Translations under genes and position numbers: made by a program | Notes under the pieces: model-generated | What the model saw: only the letters and a program-made list of their open reading frames with translations | Databases searched by the model: none | Told to the model about the DNA's origin: nothing | In this document: in pieces, positions 7,910 to 17,400 of the stretch | How positions within the stretch are numbered: the first letter of the stretch is position 1 | Layout: each line of letters starts with the position of its first letter | DNA from: a virus | IMG/VR virus record: IMGVR_UViG_3300032220_001091 | Location: 1 to 31,275 of that record | Strand: one strand, 5' to 3' | Length of the DNA stretch: 31,275 nt

Positions 7910-8398
7910 ATGGCTGACTTATTAATGAAAATGCCTTTACAGTACGAACCTAAAAGACAAAACAGGTTTATACTTTCTTTCCCAAATTCACTTGGGATTA
8001 ACTCTTGGTATGTTGAATCAACTACTAGACCTAAAATTAAAATCGCTGAAGTTCCAATTCCATTTTTAAATACTGAAACTTATGTTGCTGGCAAATTCAA
8101 TTGGGAGCCAATGGATGTTACTTTCCGTGATCCAATTGGTCCTTCTGCGTCTCAAGCACTTATGGAATGGGTTCGTTTACATGCTGAATCTGTTACAGGT
8201 CGTATGGGTTATGCTGCAGGATACAAAAAAGACCTCACACTTGAAATGTTAGACCCAACAGGAGTTGCGGTTGAAAAGTGGTTACTTATTGGTACATTTT
8301 TAACAGGTGTTGATTTTGACTCTTTAAGTTATGACTCAGATAAGTTAGTTACCGTTAAGGCGACACTTAGACCTGATAGATGTATTTTGGTGTACTAA
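7910..8398 (+). CDS. Tail tube protein (gp19-like)
   Basis: This is the subunit of the inner tail tube through which DNA and the tape measure pass. At 162 residues it matches T4 gp19 (163). It shows the tube-protein beta-barrel plan: FILSFPNSLGI near the N-terminus, VPIPFLNTETYVAGKFNWEP, the VTFRDPIG strand, a central helix (ASQALMEWVRLHAE), and a closing LVTVKATLRPDRCILVY segment. It has its own promoter-like box and a strong terminator, so it is probably a separate high-level transcript, as expected for a protein needed in more than 100 copies per tail. Confidence 0.93.
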   Translation: MADLLMKMPLQYEPKRQNRFILSFPNSLGINSWYVESTTRPKIKIAEVPIPFLNTETYVAGKFNWEPMDVTFRDPIGPSASQALMEWVRLHAESVTGRMGYAAGYKKDLTLEMLDPTGVAVEKWLLIGTFLTGVDFDSLSYDSDKLVTVKATLRPDRCILVY

Positions 8399-8418
8399 AA
8401 TAAAATTAAATATTCAAG

Positions 8419-8448
8419 AAAATCCTGCAGAAATGTGGGATTTTTTTA
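8419..8448 (+). terminator. Intrinsic terminator after tail tube gene
   Basis: AAAATCCTGCA (8419-8429) pairs with TGTGGGATTTT (8434-8444), with two G-T pairs, around a GAAA tetraloop. A T-run follows. This is a textbook intrinsic terminator in the plus direction. Confidence 0.85.
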
Positions 8449-8489
8449 TTTACATACCCTTTAATTAAATTATTTTTAAAATAAAAACT

Positions 8490-9242
8490 ATGAGCGACGC
8501 AGCAATTTATGGACAAGAAATGTTTTCATTACCACATGATGTAGTGGTATTACCATCAAAAGGTAAGTTTTATACACAAAAAAAAGAATCAATAAAGGTC
8601 GGTTATTTAACGGCTGAGGATGAAAATATATTGATGTCCCCAAATCAGAGTAAAGAGGGTTTGGTTTACTCTTTATTAAGAAATAAAATTTACGAACCAT
8701 CCTTTGACATTAATCAATTAATAGATGTTGACATTCAGGCTATATTAATTTTTTTAAGAAATTCTTCATTTGGTCCCGAATATAATTTTTTATTGAAAGA
8801 TCCTGCAACAGGAAAGGAATTTGAACAAACAATTTTTTTAGAATCCATTAGTTATAAAGAACCTGAAATAGAACCCGATAGTGACGGACTATTTACTATA
8901 CAATTACCTAAAAGTGGGTCAGTGGTAAAATGTAAAGTTTTAAATGTTGGTGACCAAAAAGAATTAGGAAAACTTGCCGAACAATACCCACCTAACATGA
9001 CAATTCCCGTTGTGACAAAAAAATTAGAAAAACATATAGTTGAACTTGATGGTAGTAGGGATAGAGAAAACATTGCAAGAGCCATTATACAACTACCAAT
9101 TGCGGATTCTAAACATATAAAAAATACTTTAGAAAAATGCGAACCTAAATTAGATTTAAAAAGAACTTTTACCGCCCCGTCAGGAGAAAAAGTGACTGTA
9201 GAGGTCACTTTTGGGGTTGAGTTTTTTCGCCCTTTCTTCTAG
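8490..9242 (+). CDS. gp26-like baseplate hub / tail assembly chaperone
   Basis: This 250-residue protein resembles the T4 gp26 baseplate family: VVVLPSKGKFYTQKKESIKV and YLTAEDENILMSP near the N-terminus, then helices predicted to act in assembly rather than as a bulk structural part. It sits between the tail tube and tape measure, where contractile and siphophage genomes put the tail assembly chaperone. A second frame with no ATG near its start continues right after it in the +1 frame. Together these suggest that the protein is made both as this short form and as a frameshifted long form, like lambda gpG/gpGT. The ATG at 8490 follows an A-rich leader and a near-match (TATTTTTA) to the late box. 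Confidence 0.75.
   Translation: MSDAAIYGQEMFSLPHDVVVLPSKGKFYTQKKESIKVGYLTAEDENILMSPNQSKEGLVYSLLRNKIYEPSFDINQLIDVDIQAILIFLRNSSFGPEYNFLLKDPATGKEFEQTIFLESISYKEPEIEPDSDGLFTIQLPKSGSVVKCKVLNVGDQKELGKLAEQYPPNMTIPVVTKKLEKHIVELDGSRDRENIARAIIQLPIADSKHIKNTLEKCEPKLDLKRTFTAPSGEKVTVEVTFGVEFFRPFF
9222..9230 (+). other. Candidate ribosomal frameshift site TTT TTT CGC
   Basis: Near the end of the gp26-like frame are two Phe codons, a CGC arginine codon and then three more codons before TAG (9240-9242). The Phe tRNA on TTT 9225-9227 can move one base forward onto TTC with correct pairing. CGC is rarely used in this AT-rich window, where arginine is mostly AGA, so it may pause the ribosome. A -2 slip on the T-run would give the same frame. 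Confidence 0.55.
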
Positions 9243-9381
9243 TTATAAAAAAATCATATTAGATGAAATTTATTATTTGTCAAAATATGCAAATTTTTCT
9301 TACTTTGATATTATTAAAATGCCGACTTATGAAAGAAAATATTTTGTAAATAAATTGATAGAAGAAAATTCCAAAAATTAA
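9229..9381 (+). CDS. Frameshifted C-terminal extension of the gp26-like chaperone
   Basis: In the +1 (equivalently -2) frame after the candidate slip site, 50 codons stay open to TAA 9379-9381. The peptide contains KKIILDEIYYLSKYANFSYF and IIKMPTYERKYFVNKLIEE. This strongly protein-like sequence (an aromatic-rich helix pair with MPxxERxxxxxKLxEE) is of the kind found in phage tail chaperone extensions. There is no ATG near its start; the only in-frame ATG would give about 20 residues. In-frame TTG codons at 9211 and 9217 are alternative, weaker starts. The fusion product would be about 297 residues. In T4, genes 26 and 51 are adjacent, so this could be the counterpart of a separate assembly gene. 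Confidence 0.65.
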   Translation, partial: ALSSSYKKIILDEIYYLSKYANFSYFDIIKMPTYERKYFVNKLIEENSKN

Positions 9382-9383
9382 TC

Positions 9384-9391
9384 TATTTATA
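9384..9391 (+). promoter_or_regulatory. Late-type promoter box TATTTATA before tape measure gene
   Basis: The box is an exact TATTTATA, 13 bases before the ATG at 9405 and immediately after the stop of the frameshift extension. Confidence 0.55.
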
Positions 9392-9404
9392 AAATAAAAA
9401 TATT

Positions 9405-11381
9405 ATGATGTTTTTATTAGCCGACACTCCGGAATTTGGAGATGCTGCGGAGTTTAGTCCAAAAGCACTGGCACAATCTATTGGTGATGCCATTACCGAA
9501 GCGTTCTCGCCCAAAAAAATACAAACGTTTTTTTTAACATTAGAAGATAACGCTAAAAAAACAAACACAAAAATATCTAATGGGTTAAAAGATACTGCTA
9601 AACAAGTAGAATCTGCGGTTTTTGAAACATATAAACAAACCCTTAGTATTGGTGGTTCTATGCAAGATGCTACCGATTATTTAGAAGCGTATGCTGACGA
9701 ACTTGGTAAATTACCAAATATACAACAAGAGATAGTAGAACAATCAGTTAAGTTTGCAAAGGCGTCAGGAATGGCAACAAAAGAAATAGCGCAGGCGGTT
9801 GGTATGTTATCTAAATTTGGTATTGGTCAAAGAGATGCGATGGACCGACTTCAAAAAACTTTTCTAACTGCTAGAAAATTTGGAGTTGATTCAAACAAAC
9901 TTACAAAAACATTAATTGAAAATATTTCTAAAGCAAATTCATATGGGTTTAAAGATGGAGTTGCAGGACTAACAAAAATGGCTGCACAATCACAATCTCT
10001 TTCTGTGAACATGAAAGATACATTTAATTTGGCTGGTGACCTATTAGATCCTGATAAAGCTTTGGAGTTTTCAACGAACATGCAATTATTAGGGAATGAT
10101 GCTGGAGGATTGGGAGATTTTTTCATGAATATGTACCAAGCACAAAATGATGTTGAGGGGTTTCAAAAAAGAATTGAAAAAAGTATGACAACTATTGTTT
10201 CAATTAACAAACAGACCGGAGAGATTGGTAAAATGAGCGGTGCTCAAATGAGAAGAGCTAGAGAAATGGCAAATCTTTTAGGAAAAGATTTTGATCAAAT
10301 AGTACAAGAAAGTGAGTCATTAACAAAAAATCAGTTTAAACTTGATAAAATTAAAGGAGGATTAATAAATAAAGGCATAACAAGTGAAGAAGATCAACAA
10401 TTAATTGCTAGTTTAGCAGAAATAGGGGCTGGCGGTAAAGTTGAAATTAAAATTCCTGGACAATCAGCAATGATAGATGCTGCAAATGTTACTGCGGCAC
10501 AATTAGAATCGTTAAGAGGAGGTTTAAAATCAGGAGAGGATGTAGAAAAAATGTCAACATCTGACGTAGATGCAAAAATGGTAACTATCGCCAACCAACA
10601 ATTATCAACGCTACAAGATTTAAATAATACTATGGAAAGAATTGAAAAATCACAAATTTTTCAAATGACTTCGGGTGATATTTTACCTGGTATACGAGAT
10701 TTAGTAGTTGAAACTAAAAAAATTGCAGACACTATGGGAACAACTAGTCCTATAACAGATGTAATTACTGGGTTACAAACGCTTAATAGTACGACAGTCA
10801 CGTTGATCTCCAATTATGTTAGTCAGTTACCTACAATTATGAATAATTTTACTGATGCGATTGAATTACTAACCGGTGTCATTTCACCCGCCACACCCAC
10901 TGAAGATGCTTTTTTACCGTCAGGAGGTGCGCCTGTAGTAATGTCCGAAGGAGAAATTTTCAAAGGAATAGTTGGTGATCAAGTGGCTATGGGGACCGAT
11001 TTGGACAAAATTTTTAACATCACAAAAAAACTAATGCAAATAGGAAAAGTTCGTACAGGATCAATTTTAAATTCTAAAGATATTGATGAACAATTCAAAA
11101 TTTCAGGTGAAAATTTAAAATTATCTCCTGAATCTCCTACTGTTGGTAAATTAGGAGAAAAATCAAACAAACTTCAAGAAATTGCAACAACTTCAAACAA
11201 TAATATTAATATAAATGGAGGTGCAAACGTGAGTGGTACTGTTGAGGTTAAAGTATCAGGAAATGGTATTAATTTAGATGATCCAAAACTTTCGTCTTTA
11301 ATTGGTGCTAAAGTTTCAGCAATGATTGAAGAAAGATTAAGTAAAGGTTGGAAACAAAAACAAGGTAACATCGCATCTTAA
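9405..11381 (+). CDS. Tail tape measure protein
   Basis: This 658-residue, largely helical protein follows the tail-chaperone locus, the usual place for the tape measure that sets tail length and is the first protein ejected. It is Ala/Gly/Lys/Gln-rich with long stretches of amphipathic helix (residues about 40-340, for example EIAQAVGMLSKFGIGQRDAM), and a Gly/Asn-rich region near the C-terminus (NNNININGGANVSGTVEV). T4 gp29 is 590 residues, so the tail would be slightly longer than in T4 if scaling holds. Two ATGs lie in tandem (9405 and 9408); either could start it. I see no lytic domain. Confidence 0.8.
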   Translation: MMFLLADTPEFGDAAEFSPKALAQSIGDAITEAFSPKKIQTFFLTLEDNAKKTNTKISNGLKDTAKQVESAVFETYKQTLSIGGSMQDATDYLEAYADELGKLPNIQQEIVEQSVKFAKASGMATKEIAQAVGMLSKFGIGQRDAMDRLQKTFLTARKFGVDSNKLTKTLIENISKANSYGFKDGVAGLTKMAAQSQSLSVNMKDTFNLAGDLLDPDKALEFSTNMQLLGNDAGGLGDFFMNMYQAQNDVEGFQKRIEKSMTTIVSINKQTGEIGKMSGAQMRRAREMANLLGKDFDQIVQESESLTKNQFKLDKIKGGLINKGITSEEDQQLIASLAEIGAGGKVEIKIPGQSAMIDAANVTAAQLESLRGGLKSGEDVEKMSTSDVDAKMVTIANQQLSTLQDLNNTMERIEKSQIFQMTSGDILPGIRDLVVETKKIADTMGTTSPITDVITGLQTLNSTTVTLISNYVSQLPTIMNNFTDAIELLTGVISPATPTEDAFLPSGGAPVVMSEGEIFKGIVGDQVAMGTDLDKIFNITKKLMQIGKVRTGSILNSKDIDEQFKISGENLKLSPESPTVGKLGEKSNKLQEIATTSNNNININGGANVSGTVEVKVSGNGINLDDPKLSSLIGAKVSAMIEERLSKGWKQKQGNIAS

Positions 11382-11403
11382 TAAAAAAAATTAAAAACTT
11401 CGC

Positions 11404-11411
11404 TATTTATA
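11404..11411 (+). promoter_or_regulatory. Late-type promoter box TATTTATA before giant baseplate gene
   Basis: The box is an exact TATTTATA, 17 bases before the ATG at 11429. The leader is A/T only. Confidence 0.55.
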
Positions 11412-11428
11412 TAAAAAATATAAATTGA

Positions 11429-14400
11429 ATGGAAAGCCCATTATCGTTTGACTCGTCAGAGAATTTTAGAAAAAAATTATTAGTAAGAAATCTTAAACCT
11501 TACAGTGTAGATCAATCTTTTAATTCTTCTGATGTACCTGGAATTAGTGATATTACACTAATTGATTATTCGGTTATTGATTCACCATCAATAGATGAAA
11601 TAGGTCAAAAACAAGAAGGAATACTTTATGTACAAAATCAATATGCACCAAACGATCAAAAAGAACTTTATGGGAATGTTGTAAACATCAACTTAAATCA
11701 AAATACAAAATCTAATGATGGAATATATGATTTTTCTAAAACAATAGGAAGTCAGTTAGAAACAAGAGGTAATAGTCAAGAAATGTTACTTTATGTTAAT
11801 AATTTATATGGACCAAATGGTGACGATAAATTTGGTAATACAGTTAACATAAATGAAAATTTACAAACAAATGGTAATTTAGGTGAGTACAATTTAAATT
11901 TTACAAACCAAAGTAAATTAGAACTTTTTGGAAATCAACAAGAAATATTTTTATATACCAATAATATTTATGGTCCACAAAATAATAATAGTTACGGAGA
12001 AACGGTAGATATAAATCAAAATTTACAATTAACAACTAATGTCGGTGAATATGATTTTACTGATAGTATTGGAAGTAAATTAGAATCAATTGGTAATTTC
12101 CAAGAACAAGTATTATATACAAATAACATTTATGGTCCTTCAGATAACACAAGTTATGGTGACTCAGTAAATATTAATCAAAACAAACAATTTACTGCGA
12201 ATGTTGGTGAATACGGACCTACAACAGGTACCAATCCAAAAACAACAGATCAATCAAGAAATGATTCATATGTTTTAAACGAATATGGTCCTGAAGATAA
12301 TGATGGTTATGGTACTGACATAAACCCAGTCATTGAATCAAATCTACAAACAACTTCAAATAGAGGTTTTTATGATAGTAATATTGGTTTATATGGTGAT
12401 GATTTATCTTTAACTTTAACGCCAACACCAAAAACACCAAGTCAATATAGAGATGACCTTTACGTAGTAAACGAATATGGTCCTGACAATATTGATGGTT
12501 ATGGTTTTGATGTAAATCCAAGATTTGGAGCAAACCTACAAACAACATCAAATCAAGGCCCATATAATGAAGGTGCTAGTTCAGGTCCCGAATTAACTAG
12601 TGACCAATCAAGAACATTTGCATATGTTAAAAATGAGTATGGACCAGAATCTGACAATGGATACGGGGATCAAATAAATTCAATAATTGACACCAATTTA
12701 CAAACAACATCAAATCAAGGAGAATATGATTATGTTTTATCACCTTTACCTTTAACTTCCACACAATCACAAGCAGAAGCATATGGTGATAACAAATATG
12801 TTAATGGTGATGGTAGTTATGAAGAAGTGACCATTTCAGATTTAACTGAAATTATTGAAAGAACATTTTTACCATACGCAGAAAGTGAAACAACATTCAT
12901 TTTTGTTCCTTCCATTTACACTCCTTTTGAAATATTAGAAAAACAAAACCCACAAGGAAGTGATGGATCGTTGTCACAAGATTCAAGTTTGGCACAATTA
13001 GGTGCAGAAAGATTACAAAAAGAATTTAAAGCAAGAGTCGCGTTAGAACTATTACAACAAACAGTAAATAGAGTTAATGCGTTTGATACGTCAATTAATA
13101 CCGATACAGGAAATGTGTCTGTAAAACCAAATACTGATCCATTTAACGCGATTGGTATTGTTTCTGGAAATATTCCATTACTTGCAAGAGATTTTACAGT
13201 AACAAGACCTGATTTATTTTTAGGTCAGGGAATTAACTTCGCCGCTAAATTGGCGGGTCTTTATTCTCCATATTCTTACATTCCGGGAGAATATTTTGAT
13301 TACCCTAAAAAAAGATTGGTAAACCAAGCACTTGAAAATCCTATTGGTGCCGCAACACAGGCAATTGCTGGATTAGTAAATAAAGTTACAAGTTTAAATA
13401 TTGAAAATGGTTCTGAATTGTTTTTGGCAAATACGTCACAAGCAACAAGTGATTTATTATTTGAACAACTATCATATAACCCGTATAGACCAGATTATAG
13501 AGGTAATTCATTAAGAGATCCTAATTTATTGGCACCAAAACCAATATATTATATTGGTGATAGAAAATCACTTCTTAAAAGTATAACACCAATAAATCAA
13601 CAACCTGAAAACAGATTTGGAGATATTACTGATGCTGCGGTTTTTGGACACGGAGGGTTAGGTACTGATTATGAAACTTTTAAAGAAAGAAGTGTTGGTA
13701 AAAACTTTTTATTTGGTTTAAATTCAAGAGGTTATTATGATGGTGCGAATAACCCAAATGGTACGGATGCCGGAACTATATATGGTGGGTTTACTTGGGG
13801 TTCGTCAGATAGTGGTACGATTGGTAAAAAAATAGGATATAACAACGAGGTTTATGGAGAGGCAGGTCAAGATGAGGTTTTACTTTCAGGTCTTAGAGGA
13901 ACTTTAGCTGGCGATTACGGTAGTTTTAGACCCGACTCAATATTAGACGTTACAAATAAATTAGTTTTAAAATCCGAAGAAGCGAGCGGTCTTTACAAAC
14001 AAAGACACGTAGGTAATGCTATTAGTCAAGTAAGTAAAGTTTTTAATGACGGAAATATAGAATTAACAAAAGGATCAAGAGTTATTAGATATTCAACGCC
14101 TACTTCAAAAAATAGTGAAAACGCAAATGATGTTGTTGGGTATGAGTATTGTCGAGTATTTACAAAAGATAACCCATATTACCTATATAGTAATTTACAA
14201 AAAACGGCAAAAAATATTAGAGGATTTGACAATTCAGTTTTAACTAACACATATAATTTAAATATTGCACCGACTTCCGACTTTAATTCATCAACGATTG
14301 ATTATGCCAATAGAAAAGTAAAAAAGTATATGTTTTCACTTGAAAATTTAGCATGGAGAACATCTAATAGTCCTGGATTTACCGTTGAAGATTTGCCAGT

Positions 14401-17400
14401 TTCAGAAATAGGTCCAAATGGTGGAAGGATTATGTGGTTTCCTCCGTATGATTTAACTTTTAGTGAAGACGTTAAAACCAATTGGACCGATCACACATTC
14501 TTAGGTAGGACTGAACCTATATATACATATGGTAGTACATCAAGATCAGGAAGTATAGGTTTTAAGATTTTAGTCGATCACCCATCTATTTTAAATACAA
14601 TAGTTAAAAAAGAATTGGCAAAGACATCACCTGAATCTAAATTAACAAAAGTTGTAGATTCATTTTTTGCGGGATGCACTCAATACGATATATACGATTT
14701 ACTTAAAAAGTTTGCTGAATTTTCAATAAGTGATGTTTATGCGGTTAGACGAGAGTTAGGTGATATCGCATCTGGTGCCGGTGTTCCTGAAACGACACAA
14801 GAAACAAAATCAGGTGATTTTTCAGTATACTTTAATAAAGTTTCTTTATTTTTTGATAACAATTCACCTACAGATGATACAACAAGTTATGATACTTTAT
14901 TAACTGATTATAAAAATAAAATTGATGGGGAATATCAAACAAGATGTAAAAATATTTTTATAAACTATAGTAATAAAGATTACGAAGCGGATATCGTGGC
15001 TCAAAAACAAGATGTTAACTTTTTTGAAGATACTATTGATGCAACGGTTGCGGGTATAAATGATTTTAAAAAATATATAGAAAGTAATTACGATACTTTT
15101 AACACTAAACTTTTAAAAGATATAAAGGACTTTTTAAAACAAAAAGAAGGTAATATACTAACTTTAGAAGTTAAAGGTAATGCATTACCATATCTTTCAA
15201 AAAGTGATAATAAAAAGTTGTCAGAAAAAAGATTTAACTCACTAAAAGAATATCTTAAAAAAGACAAAGATATTGGAAAATTAGTTGATAAACAATTTAT
15301 AATTGTCGATAAGTCAGATGGAAAACCAATATTTTCATTAAACAACGAAAATAATTATGATAAGATAGATTGTAATACTCCGTTTAAAGGTCAAGATGCT
15401 GATAAAGAAACTGGAGTTTATTCTGTAAATGCAATGTTTTGTAGATCACTACAGATAACAAATATTTTATTAAAAGAAAACAACAAACCAAACGGAGATA
15501 ATCCCGATAGTGAAAATACAAGCGCATTACCTGAAAATGGAATAGAACAAAAAGAAGGTACCGAAACAACACCTCAAGAAATTAAACCACAAATACCGCC
15601 AAACACTAGAAAAGACATTGTTAAAAGGTTATTAAGAAAATTATTAAAAGAATCCGATTATTTTGAAATGATTCAAGAAAATGAACCAATGTTGTATGAC
15701 GGCATAAAACAAAAACTTAGGCATTTTGATCCTGCGTTTCACTCAATGACACCTGAAGGATTAAACTCAAGGCTTACATTTTTACAACAATGTATGAGAC
15801 CTGGAGATACCATACCAACCGTTAAAAATGTTGAAGGAGAAACGACGAAACTTGATTATAGCGATGCTTTCAATAGCGCGTTTGGGGCACCCCCAATTTG
15901 TATTTTAAGGATTGGTGATTTTTATCATACAAAAATTGTTATAGATAGTTTAGGGTTTACATATGATGATGTTGCTTTTGATTTAAATCCAGAAGGGATT
16001 GGAGTACAGCCAATGATTGTTGATGTAAAAATGAGTTTTAATTTCATTGGTGGACAAGGGTTAAGAGAACCAATAGAAAAATTACAAAACGCTTTAAGTT
16101 TTAATTATTATGCAAATACAGAAATGTATGATGAAAGAGCAGATGAAACAGAACCTGTAAGTGATAAATTAACTGCTGAACTTATTGCTTTAGGTCAAGA
16201 GGCTCTTGGAATTAGAACAAATACCACAACAAAACCAAATACAGATGGTGGAGACCCTATTGGTACTATTGTAAGTCAAATTGTGGATCCAAATAATAGT
16301 GCAGTTACAGGGGACATCTATTATGAAAAATCTTTCAACGATTACGTTAACACAACTAAAAATTATTTTGAATCTGTAATCGATGGATTGTCACAAATAA
16401 ATAATGATTTTTTATATGGTGGATTGATATTGGCAACAAAAGAAAGAAATTATGTTGAGGGTACAATTAGAGGTGGAGGTACAGGAGCAACCGAAACTAA
16501 ACTATTTGGTCACAATGTAAACTTACAACAAAAAGTTGATACTCTATTTGAAAAAACAAATAAAGACGTGAAAGATGATGTTTCACCTTTACTTGAAGAT
16601 ATAAATACTAAAAACTTTAAAAATTCTGATATTCGTGACTATAAGAAAAAAATAGAAGAGTTGTTAAATACAAAACAACAAGATTATTTATCAAATTTAA
16701 AAAAATCACTTCTTAAATCAGACCAAGAACAATTAAATCTTATAAAATTAATAGATAAATTAAGTTTTGTTTCTGGAGATAAAGATGGTTATAAAACAAG
16801 TAAAGGGGCTGCTGTTATTTATCAAATATCAGGAAAAACAGAAGGGGGTACAACAAATACTTTAGTTGATTATAAAAAAGATATGGATACCATAATTGGG
16901 GATACCCAAAAATTTTATAGCACACTATACAAATATAAATTGATACCATCAGGTACAACTGAAGAGTATAATGAAAATTTTGATTTTGAAATACCTTTCT
17001 TCCCTTATACTAATGTTGATACAACAAAACCGGTAGAAAATAGATTATATATGACATTAGGGGTTGATATTATAGACAAAAAAATTGATGTGATAAATAA
17101 TTTATATTCTTCTGTTGAAAATTCAGATAATAGTGCCGATTGGAAACTATATATTGAAAATACGGTAAATAAATTAAGTACAAAATATATTAAATGTAGT
17201 AGTGATTTTGCAATTTCTAATAATAAATTTATAAATGACGAATTTATTTTATCGATTAAAACAAATTATAGAAAAGATTTAACAAGTAAGAAAAGGACTA
17301 TGAATTATTCTGTTCAAACACCGACAAACACAACGGACGGAAATAATTTAATTAAATTATACCAAGCAAATGGAACAAATGGTCCTAAATATAATTTTGT

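Noticed and set aside
9264-9350. ATG at 9264 as start of a short separate gene
   Set aside because: That frame gives only about 27 residues of no clear pattern; the protein-like frame in this stretch is the +1 extension.
11590-12830. Mobile element or transposon repeat
   Set aside because: The repeats are in-frame protein modules inside one gene, with no terminal inverted repeats or transposase.
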